DNA of 23,567 nt, from positions 1,234 to 24,800 of the forward strand of contig NZ_DBDF01000222.1 of NCBI RefSeq assembly GCF_002293435.1. The letters are read 5' to 3'. This document shows positions 1 through 7,174 of the stretch, in pieces. How positions within the stretch are numbered: the first letter of the stretch is position 1; each line of letters starts with the position of its first letter. The DNA is from Bacteroides sp. UBA939 (GTDB taxonomy: Bacteria > Bacteroidota > Bacteroidia > Bacteroidales > Bacteroidaceae). The position numbers were made by a program, and so were the translations under genes. The notes below the pieces were generated by a model, which worked only from the letters and a program-made list of their open reading frames with translations, did not search any database and was not told where the DNA came from.

Positions 1-18
1 ATCCGCGTCATCCGCGTC
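1..18. repeat. 9-nt tandem direct repeat (two copies)
   Basis: The window opens with two adjacent identical copies of atccgcgtc. It lies upstream of the GH3 gene and may be the edge of a longer repeat or of an upstream intergenic region that is cut off. No function can be assigned. Confidence 0.6.
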
Positions 19-30
19 TAAAAAATATAT

Positions 31-50
31 TGCTAAATTATCATTTAGCA
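31..50. other. Small perfect hairpin upstream of the GH3 gene
   Basis: An 8-bp perfect inverted repeat (tgctaaat / atttagca) flanks a 4-nt loop. It lies 43 bases before the GH3 start codon, in the probable leader or in the tail of an upstream gene outside the window. It is AT-rich with no clear T-run, so a terminator role is possible but unproven. Confidence 0.45.
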
Positions 51-92
51 GATAACCGTAAAAAAAACAATAATATCATAAACAATAGTATC

Positions 93-2681
93 ATGAGAAA
101 GATAATAGTAACATGTGGTTTGTTGTTCTCCTTATCGGGGTGGGGACAAACATTACCTTACCAAAATCCCCAATTAAGCTCAGCAGAAAGAGCCAAAGAC
201 CTCGTATCACGCCTGACTCTCGAAGAGAAGGCCATCCTGATGTGCGACGACTCGGACGCCATACCGCGATTAGGCATCAAGAAGTTCAACTGGTGGAGCG
301 AAGCCCTTCACGGAGTAGCCAACCAGGGAAATGTAACCGTCTTCCCCGAACCGGTAGGCATGGCCGCCTCTTTCAACGACAAACTGGTATTCGACATATT
401 CAATGCAACCTCCGACGAGATGCGCGCCAAGCACAACGAACGGGTACGCAACGGACTGGAAGATACCCGCTTCCACAGCCTCTCCGTCTGGACTCCCAAC
501 GTGAACATCTTCCGCGACCCTCGCTGGGGACGCGGGCAGGAAACCTACGGCGAAGACCCTTACCTGACTTCCCAAATGGGCATTGCCGTAGTCAAAGGTC
601 TGCAAGGCCCCGAGGACGAGAAGTATCGCAAACTGCTGGCATGTGCCAAGCATTATGCCGTACATAGCGGCCCGGAATGGAGCCGCCATACCGTCAATCT
701 GAATAATATAGACCACCGCGACTTGTGGGAAACCTACCTGCCCGCCTTCAAGGCATTGGTGCAGAAGGCCGATGTACGCGAAGTGATGTGCGCTTACCAG
801 CGTCTGGACGATGACCCTTGCTGCGGAAACACCCGCCTGCTTCAGCAAATACTCCGCGACGAGTGGGGATTTAAGTATCTCGTAGTATCCGATTGCGGCG
901 CAATTGCCGACTTCTGGACTTCGCACAAGTCTTCTTCCGATGCTTTGCACGCCGCCGTCAAGGGTACCATGGCAGGTACGGACATAGAATGCGGCTACGG
1001 ATATGCTTATCAGGAACTTCCCAAGGCAGTAGCCCGGGGCTTAATCACGGAAGAAGAGATAGACAAGCATGTACTCCGCCTGCTGGAAGGACGCTTTGAA
1101 CTCGGAGAGATGGACGACCCGTCGCTGGTGCCCTGGTCTAAGATACCGATGTCCGTAGTCAACAGCAAAGCCCACAAAGACTTGTCTCTGGAGATGTCAC
1201 GCCAGACAATGACGCTCCTTCAGAACAAGAACAATACATTGCCGCTGAGCAAATCCATCCGCAAGGTTGCAGTCATAGGCCCCAATGCCGACGACAAACC
1301 TGTGCTGTGGGGAAACTATAATGGTACGCCCAACCATACGGTCACCATCCTGGACGGCATCAGGAGCAAACTGAAAAAGAACCAGATTGTCTACATGAAA
1401 GGTTGCGACCTTGTGAATGACAAGACGCTTGAATCATACCTCGACCAATGCAGCATAGACGGAAAACCGGGCATAAAGGCCACTTTCTGGAACAATCAGG
1501 AGCGCGAGGGAGAACCTGTATCTTCACTCTACACCACACAGCCCATCAACGTAACCACCTACGGACAGCATACCTTCGGCCCGGGGGTGAACCTTGAGAA
1601 GTTCTCGGCAAAGTACGAGACTGTGCTTAAGCCCAAAGCATCGGGCGAAGTTCTCCTCAGTCTGGAAGCTTGCAGCTACTTCGAACTGTTTGTAAACGGG
1701 GAGTCTAAGTACAAGCGACGCACATGGCGAACTACCGACAGCCGCACCATCCTGCAAGTGGAAAAGGACAAAGAGTACAAGATAGAAATCCTCTACGCAC
1801 AGGTAGAGAACTGGGCAGCCAACCTGAAATTCAATCTCGGCAAGGAGTTCCCCATCAATTACGACGAAAGCATTGCGAAACTTAAAGGTGTAGATGCCGT
1901 CGTCTTTGTAGGCGGCATATCGCCGCAACTGGAGGGTGAGGAAATGCCGGTGACGCTTCCCGGTTTCAAAGGCGGCGACCGCACGGACATAGAGCTGCCG
2001 GCAGTGCAACGCAACTTCCTCAAAGCGCTGAAGGAGGCGGGCAAGCAGGTGATATTTGTCAACTGTTCCGGTTCTGCCATAGCGCTGCTGCCCGAAACCG
2101 AAAGCTGCGATGCCATCCTCCAGGCATGGTATGGAGGCGAACTGGGCGGACAGGCTGTAGCCGATGTATTGTTTGGAGACTACAACCCTTCAGGCAAACT
2201 GCCAATCACCTTCTATAAAAGCACGCAGCAGTTGCCCGACTATGAGGACTACTCGATGAAAGGGCGTACTTACCGGTATATGTCCGACCCGCTGTTCCCC
2301 TTCGGATACGGTTTAAGTTACACCGGCTTCACTGTAGGCGAGGGCAAGTGCGACAAGACGCAACTGCGCGCCGGCGAGGGGCTGACATTGCAAGTGCCTG
2401 TTTCCAATACAGGCAAGCGTAGCGGAACGGAAGTCGTACAGATATACATTCGTAAAACGGGAGATACCGGCGGGCCGCTCAAATCCCTGCGTGCGTACAA
2501 ACGTGTGGAACTGGCGCCGGGTAAGAAACAGGATGTAGCCATACAGTTGGCGCCCGAAGCATTCGAGTGCTTCGATACTTCTACGAATACCATGCGGATT
2601 GCTCCGGGAGAATACGAACTGTTCTATGGAACCAGTTCTGCCGAGAAGGACTTGCAGTCGGTCAATATCACACTATTATAA
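93..2681 (+). CDS. GH3 beta-xylosidase/beta-glucosidase with PA14 insert
   Basis: Exported glycoside hydrolase family 3 enzyme of 862 residues, expected to remove terminal beta-linked sugars from plant oligosaccharides in the periplasm or at the cell surface. The start at 93 is chosen because it begins directly with a signal peptide (MRKIIVTCGLLFSLSGWGQ); the frame is open 21 codons further upstream but that stretch is unlike a leader. The first GH3 domain carries WWSEALHGV (about 67-75), KHYAVHSGPEW (186-196) and the nucleophile Asp267 in VVSDCGA. A PA14-like insert spans about 458-580. The second GH3 domain has the likely acid/base glutamate in the LEGEE stretch (614-617) and GRTYRY/FPFGYGLSYT near 725-745. 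A fibronectin-III-like domain ends the protein. WWSEALHGV is typical of the beta-xylosidase branch, so xylosidase or arabinosidase activity is favoured; substrate is inference. The next gene starts 533 bases downstream. Confidence 0.93.
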   Translation: MRKIIVTCGLLFSLSGWGQTLPYQNPQLSSAERAKDLVSRLTLEEKAILMCDDSDAIPRLGIKKFNWWSEALHGVANQGNVTVFPEPVGMAASFNDKLVFDIFNATSDEMRAKHNERVRNGLEDTRFHSLSVWTPNVNIFRDPRWGRGQETYGEDPYLTSQMGIAVVKGLQGPEDEKYRKLLACAKHYAVHSGPEWSRHTVNLNNIDHRDLWETYLPAFKALVQKADVREVMCAYQRLDDDPCCGNTRLLQQILRDEWGFKYLVVSDCGAIADFWTSHKSSSDALHAAVKGTMAGTDIECGYGYAYQELPKAVARGLITEEEIDKHVLRLLEGRFELGEMDDPSLVPWSKIPMSVVNSKAHKDLSLEMSRQTMTLLQNKNNTLPLSKSIRKVAVIGPNADDKPVLWGNYNGTPNHTVTILDGIRSKLKKNQIVYMKGCDLVNDKTLESYLDQCSIDGKPGIKATFWNNQEREGEPVSSLYTTQPINVTTYGQHTFGPGVNLEKFSAKYETVLKPKASGEVLLSLEACSYFELFVNGESKYKRRTWRTTDSRTILQVEKDKEYKIEILYAQVENWAANLKFNLGKEFPINYDESIAKLKGVDAVVFVGGISPQLEGEEMPVTLPGFKGGDRTDIELPAVQRNFLKALKEAGKQVIFVNCSGSAIALLPETESCDAILQAWYGGELGGQAVADVLFGDYNPSGKLPITFYKSTQQLPDYEDYSMKGRTYRYMSDPLFPFGYGLSYTGFTVGEGKCDKTQLRAGEGLTLQVPVSNTGKRSGTEVVQIYIRKTGDTGGPLKSLRAYKRVELAPGKKQDVAIQLAPEAFECFDTSTNTMRIAPGEYELFYGTSSAEKDLQSVNITLL

Positions 2682-2710
2682 TCCGGGACAACTGCAGCAG
2701 AATCTTAGAG

Positions 2711-2743
2711 GCTGTTTAAATCCTGTTTAGAGCCTGTTTAAAT
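2711..2743. repeat. Three 11-nt tandem units (ctgttta core)
   Basis: Three consecutive 11-nt units, gctgtttaaat, cctgtttagag and cctgtttaaat, share an exact ctgttta core. The period is half that of the 22-nt array 78 bases downstream. Resemblance to insertion-sequence ends was considered but no partner end or transposase is present. Confidence 0.65.
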
Positions 2744-2820
2744 TTCGGATTATCTATTAAGATAACTTACCCCGATCGACACTTACTCGAAATCCCGCCC
2801 GAAATGTGTTCTGAGAGGGG

Positions 2821-2908
2821 GTAGTCTAAGTATACGACTGAGATAGTCTAAGTATACGACTGAGGGTATCTCAGTTGTATAGTGAGGTACCCTAAGTATG
2901 GGACTGAG
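2821..2908. repeat. Array A: four 22-nt repeat units
   Basis: Four units follow at an exact 22-nt period (2821-2842, 2843-2864, 2865-2886, 2887-2908). Units 1 and 2 differ at one base and unit 4 matches unit 1 at 18 of 22. Unit 3 fits best as a reverse complement. Short dyads recur at each junction, for example actgag/ctcagt at 2860-2876. The array is in a spacer, between the GH3 gene and the promoter of the next operon. It could be a multi-site protein-binding element or an RNA structure; function unknown. Confidence 0.8.
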
Positions 2909-3156
2909 ATTATGAAGGATAACCCGGGTGCTGCACTTGTTAATAAACATTGGTCATATTCTTTAAAAACGCGCCAAAGATTTATTAAAAACACTATTGA
3001 TGATTATTAGCAAATTCTCATTTATCAGTTTACTGGTACGATTACAGATACTCATCATAACTTCTGTTCCGCTTGCGAATAGATTTTGAGTATAAGATGC
3101 AATTTCTCTCATTTTCTAAAATAGGAAAAGGTTATTCAGAAAAAAGATGCAAACAC

Positions 3157-3187
3157 TTTGTCTTTAACAGAATTATTCTTACTTTCG
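3157..3187 (+). promoter_or_regulatory. Bacteroides-type promoter for the 3215-11310 unit
   Basis: TTTG at 3157-3160 is followed after 19 bases by TACTTTCG at 3180-3187, one mismatch from the Bacteroides -7 consensus TAnnTTTG with normal -33/-7 spacing. Transcription would begin near 3194, about 20 bases before the ATG at 3215. Confidence 0.6.
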
Positions 3188-3214
3188 CAAAGTTAATTCC
3201 TTAACTCAGTGCGT

Positions 3215-4552
3215 ATGAAAGCATTTACTTTATTACTTTTTGTTTGCGGTAGTTGCAGCTTTTGTTTGCGGGCACAATCTGTAGTAGTGCCTACGCCCCA
3301 GCCGTGGACGTTTTCCCGCGTTGAAGTAGGAGGAAATCATTCGGTTCCGCAAAATCCTTCCCTTCCAAAGATTCCTGTCCCATCTTCTCATAACATGCCG
3401 TTGCCCGAAGTAAATTCACACAATCAAGCCGTAATGCAGATGATTGAAGAAGATATCGCATACCATGAAGAGATGGAACGGCAAAAACTCATTCTCGAAC
3501 AACTTATTTATAAAGGCTTCCCCTCCTGGGAAGGAGAACCCGGAACCGAAGACTTCTTTGAAGCGTACGAAGAATTGTCCGCCATGCTCGCAGACTCCAT
3601 CCCGTTGAGCGTTGAACGCGCCGTGTTTCTGGTAGAGAATGCTTATTTGGGCAATACGATGAAGTATTCCGATTTCCAAAACAAGATTAGTGAAAGAGTG
3701 CAATACTGCCGTTGGAGACTGAATGACCTGAAACTAAGCCCTAATGACGGATTGGCTAAGAACATGGCCATTTTCAGCTTGTTGACCGATACCCTGTCCA
3801 TCCGTCAACCCGGTAGTGAGAAAACAATCGTGCATTACCCCTTGAAGTATAATCTGGATGATTACGACGGTCGTAAGGATTATACCAGCCATTTTGTATC
3901 CTCCATGCTTTATAATAATGTCGGGCAATGTTATTCCATGCCTTTGCTCTATCTGATGATGTCCGAGCGAATGGGGTCGGAAGCATATCTCTCGTATGCT
4001 CCCAGGCACATGCTTATTAAAATAAAGGACGATAAAGGGGCATGGTATAATTTGGAATTGACTTGCCGCTCTATATTGAGCGATTACCATTATATGAACG
4101 GCAGCTACATCAAGAGTGAGGCAATCCGCAATGGACTGTATCTGGCGCCTGTCGGCAAGAAGGAAACAATTGCGATGATGATGGTGCAGTTAGGAAGGTA
4201 TTTCCTTGTCAAGTACGGTTACGACCCTTTTATAATGAAGTGTGTGGAGCAGGGTGAACGATATGACCCGCGTAATGTTGATGCGAAAATCATTAAATCT
4301 GACTATCAGACGAAACTGACGCTGGAAATTGTCCGCCTGCTGAATGCGCCTCCTCCTGAAGTATTGAAAGAAACCTTTCCCGATGCTTATCAGCATTATG
4401 TGCGTATGCTTCAATTGTATAAGGAGATGGACGACAGCGGTTATGAAGAAATGCCGGTTGAAATCTATCAGAACTGGCTGAAACATGTAGCGAGCCTGAA
4501 AGAGAAAGAAAGGTTGAATCCCCAACCGGGGCTTCGGATGATAGTGAAATAA
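3215..4552 (+). CDS. Secreted transglutaminase-like protein (first paralogue)
   Basis: Exported protein of 445 residues with a Cys-His-acid arrangement of the transglutaminase-like (papain-fold) superfamily. Visible residues are Cys239 in GQCYSMPLLY, His265 in YAPRHMLIK and Glu281 in WYNLELT. ATG at 3215 begins a signal peptide (MKAFTLLLFVCG, cleavage near RAQS); an in-frame GTG two codons upstream is less likely. Residues 23-70 are rich in proline and look like a flexible segment, followed by a helical region to about 175 and the catalytic core at 205-300. The second paralogue at 6101-7174 shares the core order (YNxDDYxGRxD, GxCxSMPLLY, PxHMxIK, GWYNxELT) and the helical tail with YxxMPxExYxxWL. 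The catalytic triad makes it either an isopeptide/peptide bond enzyme or a relative such as the SirB1-like proteins. It is first in a compact operon, 22 bases before the JAB-domain gene. Substrate unknown. Confidence 0.75.
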   Translation: MKAFTLLLFVCGSCSFCLRAQSVVVPTPQPWTFSRVEVGGNHSVPQNPSLPKIPVPSSHNMPLPEVNSHNQAVMQMIEEDIAYHEEMERQKLILEQLIYKGFPSWEGEPGTEDFFEAYEELSAMLADSIPLSVERAVFLVENAYLGNTMKYSDFQNKISERVQYCRWRLNDLKLSPNDGLAKNMAIFSLLTDTLSIRQPGSEKTIVHYPLKYNLDDYDGRKDYTSHFVSSMLYNNVGQCYSMPLLYLMMSERMGSEAYLSYAPRHMLIKIKDDKGAWYNLELTCRSILSDYHYMNGSYIKSEAIRNGLYLAPVGKKETIAMMMVQLGRYFLVKYGYDPFIMKCVEQGERYDPRNVDAKIIKSDYQTKLTLEIVRLLNAPPPEVLKETFPDAYQHYVRMLQLYKEMDDSGYEEMPVEIYQNWLKHVASLKEKERLNPQPGLRMIVK

Positions 4553-4574
4553 TCATGTAAAGACGATAAATAGT

Positions 4575-5552
4575 ATGAAGAAAGTATTACTTGTTGTATT
4601 GGGGATTGGGCTTTTGGCATTATCCGTATATGCCCAAAAGTCAGAAGGCAATCCTTTTGCCCGTTTAGGTTATCAGGCGGATGTGTACACATTTGGCGGA
4701 AATAAGGAATTTCATGACCAGGACGTGGTTGTGGTGATAGGTGATGTCCGTTATAATACAAAGACTAAGGAAGTCGTTGGTTTCGTGACGGATAGGGATA
4801 CTCTGATTGAACTGCGACCGGAGCTGCAAAGCATGTCGATAGATCCACATGCTGAGAAGTATTATTCGGTAACGCCGTATGCGTATTGTATGAATAATCC
4901 GGTGAGATACGTTGACCCTGACGGCAGGGATGTGTGGGAAATGCAACAAGATGGGACTGTTAAATGGATTGAGGAAAGCAAAGAACACACTCTGTATGCT
5001 CTTAATAAGCAGGGAGAAAGGACAGGAGCTTCTATTACTATTACAGATCGAACGATTTTCGACCAACTTACAGAAAATAGAAACCCAAAAGATTATGATG
5101 GGAGTTATGCCATTAGTGATTCACACGAAGTTGGAGATGTGTTTCTGTTTGCAGCTAATAATTCAAATGTAGAATGGGGATTGGAAGGATATCAAGGAGA
5201 AGAAGGTAGGCAGTATGTACTTCGTACTCAACATGAAACAAGTTCAGTGTCTAGTAGGAACAATTCAAAAGAAGGATTGACAATTTCTAATCAATTCTTT
5301 GCTATGCATAGTCATCCAGGCCCAAATGGGACACTAGGTGGATCTGGCTATGGAGCTTTAATAAGTGGAGATAGAAGATTTGTTAGAAATAGATATTATG
5401 AAGCTAGAGAAAAAGGAGTTTCTCCACCTACATATTATGTTTTTCATAAAGAATCAAAAAAAATATATCAGTATAATCCACAACAATCGAGTATTTATAT
5501 AAAAAAAGTAACCAACAATAATGGACTTCGTTTTATAGTTCCCAAACGATGA
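4575..5552 (+). CDS. Short secreted RHS-core/JAB-like toxin
   Basis: 325-residue exported protein that looks like a stripped-down polymorphic toxin. Order: signal peptide (1-21, MKKVLLVVLG...VYAQ); a short beta-rich module (about 30-85, LGYQADVYTFGGNKEFHDQD); the end of an RHS-associated core (SIDPHAEKYYSVTPYAYC, then NNPVRYVDPDG to 117); and a C-terminal JAB/MPN-like domain. The latter shows Glu200 (NVEWGLEG), the JAMM pair His245-Ser-His247-Pro and Ser264-Gly-Asp266, so all metal ligands are present. This fits the JAB-like toxin class of bacterial polymorphic toxins, predicted metal-dependent (iso)peptidases. Long YD repeats that normally form the Rhs cage are absent. The DNA becomes more AT-rich after the DPDG motif, as expected for an exchanged tip. 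The stop overlaps the next start by 4 bases (ATGA). JAB assignment is from motifs; toxicity is inferred. Confidence 0.8.
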   Translation: MKKVLLVVLGIGLLALSVYAQKSEGNPFARLGYQADVYTFGGNKEFHDQDVVVVIGDVRYNTKTKEVVGFVTDRDTLIELRPELQSMSIDPHAEKYYSVTPYAYCMNNPVRYVDPDGRDVWEMQQDGTVKWIEESKEHTLYALNKQGERTGASITITDRTIFDQLTENRNPKDYDGSYAISDSHEVGDVFLFAANNSNVEWGLEGYQGEEGRQYVLRTQHETSSVSSRNNSKEGLTISNQFFAMHSHPGPNGTLGGSGYGALISGDRRFVRNRYYEAREKGVSPPTYYVFHKESKKIYQYNPQQSSIYIKKVTNNNGLRFIVPKR

Positions 5553-6073
5553 ATATGAATAATAAATTCTCATTGCTAATAATGATGTTGATATTATGTA
5601 GTTGTAACAACAAAGATAGTCAACATAGGCAACAAGGTATGTTATTAAACAAGGATACAGTTACTAATATGTCTACCTCTCCTTTTGTGGAAGTAATAGA
5701 AAGGGGAGTAGAAGAATTCATAAGATATGTAGCAGAGTTGGAGTTGGGCACTCCTTTAAAAGAAAAGGTTTTTGCTCTTTACTTCTATAATAAAGACGGA
5801 GATACTTATGTAATGATGTTCGCTGCTCCTTATTATATGAAAGAAATGATTAAGGGTTATACGTATATTGATGGATGTACATTTGTCTATTATGGCGAAG
5901 AAAGTGTTGGAGATAAATATATTGATAAGAACAAATTATTGCCTTATCATGACACCTTGCCTGGTTTTTCAGATTATGACGAGCTTCCGGTAGGTCATTA
6001 TGATTCTTATGGCATAGAGTTCCAAATTGTAAATTCTGATAGCTTATTGATTGTCAGAAAAGGAATGTTATAG
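5549..6073 (+). CDS. Candidate immunity lipoprotein
   Basis: 174-residue protein with a lipoprotein signal: hydrophobic segment and lipobox ending in LCSC, lipidated cysteine probably Cys19. It should therefore be anchored in the periplasm or on the outer membrane. The start at 5549 overlaps the stop of the JAB-domain gene by 4 bases, suggesting translational coupling; ATG at 5555 is an alternative. The mature part is acidic and rich in aromatic residues, with no motif I recognise. Position directly after a polymorphic-toxin tip and low GC content suggest an immunity protein. A periplasmic immunity would fit a toxin that acts outside the cytoplasm, or protection during export. Function is inferred only from context. 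Confidence 0.65.
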   Translation: MNMNNKFSLLIMMLILCSCNNKDSQHRQQGMLLNKDTVTNMSTSPFVEVIERGVEEFIRYVAELELGTPLKEKVFALYFYNKDGDTYVMMFAAPYYMKEMIKGYTYIDGCTFVYYGEESVGDKYIDKNKLLPYHDTLPGFSDYDELPVGHYDSYGIEFQIVNSDSLLIVRKGML

Positions 6074-6100
6074 TGGAGTTAGATGTAATATATTTAGATA

Positions 6101-7174
6101 TTGAATGTGCTTGTGGGAATAATTAGAATTATTATTATCTCTTTTTTATTCATTGCAGTGGTTTCTCTTTCAGTTTATCCGCAAGCCGCTTATTACAGAG
6201 AGCAGTTAAGGCTTGTAAATATGCTGAATGGTAGAGATTCGCTTGATTTGCAAACGGCTGTGTATGCGGTGGAAAATGCCTATTATAATGGAAACCTGAA
6301 TAAAGACGTTTTTGATAAGCAGATTGACATATATGCCGAGTTCTCCAAAAGAATTCTTCTTTCCGGTGATGTCCGTTATGATGGAAAAGGAGATGAACAG
6401 TCGGCAATGACTCAATGCGCAGTTTTTGTTTTTATGACGGATACTATTCCTATGCAAGTAGGAGATACCGTTATCGGTCATCCGCCTTTTGAGTATAATT
6501 TTGATGATTATAGCGGAAGGGAAGATTGGAGTAACATGTTTGTATCCCGTATGATGGAAACAAGAAGGGGTAACTGTCATTCCATGCCCTTGCTCTATAA
6601 AATGATAATGGATAGACTGGGAGAAGAATGCTGGTTGGCTTTGGCTCCGAACCACATGTATATAAAAGCCCGGAATCAGCGTGCCGGTTGGTACAACATC
6701 GAACTGACCTGTGCCGATTTCCCCACGGATGCATGGCTGACAGCCTCCGGATATATCCATTTGGACGCCATACGGAATGGGGTTTATATGGATACTCTCT
6801 CTGTGAAGCAGTCCGTAGCATTGTGCCTTACGGATTTGGCTCAGGGTTATATGCATAAATATGGTATACGTGATGGTAGGTTTATAACGCAATGCTGTGA
6901 TACGGTATTGACTTACTATCCTAACTATATCAATGCCTGGTTATTGAAGGCGCATGTTATGAGTCAGTTATACCAAAAGGAAGAAAAGCAGGAACTTAAG
7001 CAGGAGATGGATAAAGTCTATACAAGGATACACGAGTTAGGATATCGGAAAATGCCTCAGGAAATGTATTTGAGCTGGTTGTATTCTTTGAATGAATATA
7101 GTAACGAGTATCGGATAAAGAAAATTGTTAGTTTTAACTATGGGGATAGACACAAAACTATTAGTAAAGAATAA
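6101..7174 (+). CDS. Transglutaminase-like protein (second paralogue)
   Basis: About 357 residues, paralogous to the protein at 3215-4552. The triad is Cys159 (RRGNCHSMPLLY), His185 (LAPNHMYIKA) and Glu201 (GWYNIELT), counting from TTG at 6101. No ATG start lies before the hydrophobic leader: an in-frame ATG at 6083 is followed at once by a stop. The real start is therefore TTG 6101, GTG 6107 or GTG 6113. The leader (IIRIIIISFLFIAVVSLSV) is a signal peptide or membrane anchor. It lacks the proline-rich N-terminal segment of the first copy and is more AT-rich. It lies 27 bases after the lipoprotein gene and its stop overlaps the HTCS start (TAATG), so translation of the two may be coupled. It flanks the JAB cassette opposite its paralogue. 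Enzyme substrate unknown. Confidence 0.72.
   Translation: MNVLVGIIRIIIISFLFIAVVSLSVYPQAAYYREQLRLVNMLNGRDSLDLQTAVYAVENAYYNGNLNKDVFDKQIDIYAEFSKRILLSGDVRYDGKGDEQSAMTQCAVFVFMTDTIPMQVGDTVIGHPPFEYNFDDYSGREDWSNMFVSRMMETRRGNCHSMPLLYKMIMDRLGEECWLALAPNHMYIKARNQRAGWYNIELTCADFPTDAWLTASGYIHLDAIRNGVYMDTLSVKQSVALCLTDLAQGYMHKYGIRDGRFITQCCDTVLTYYPNYINAWLLKAHVMSQLYQKEEKQELKQEMDKVYTRIHELGYRKMPQEMYLSWLYSLNEYSNEYRIKKIVSFNYGDRHKTISKE

Larger units (their letters stand above)
2682..3156. other. Gene-free spacer between GH3 and the transglutaminase-like operon
   Basis: No convincing gene is seen on either strand. The stretch holds an 11-nt tandem repeat, a four-unit 22-nt-period array (both listed separately) and then AT-rich sequence leading to the promoter of the next operon. 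No clear intrinsic terminator for the GH3 gene is visible. Confidence 0.6.

Noticed and set aside
270..950. 226-codon minus-strand frame inside the GH3 gene
   Set aside because: It lies opposite a strongly conserved enzyme and its translation has no recognisable domain; it reflects the codon bias of the real gene.
2682..2760. Insertion-sequence end suggested by ggctgtttaaat-like repeats
   Set aside because: No transposase, no matching opposite end and no target duplication were found, so it is reported only as a tandem repeat.
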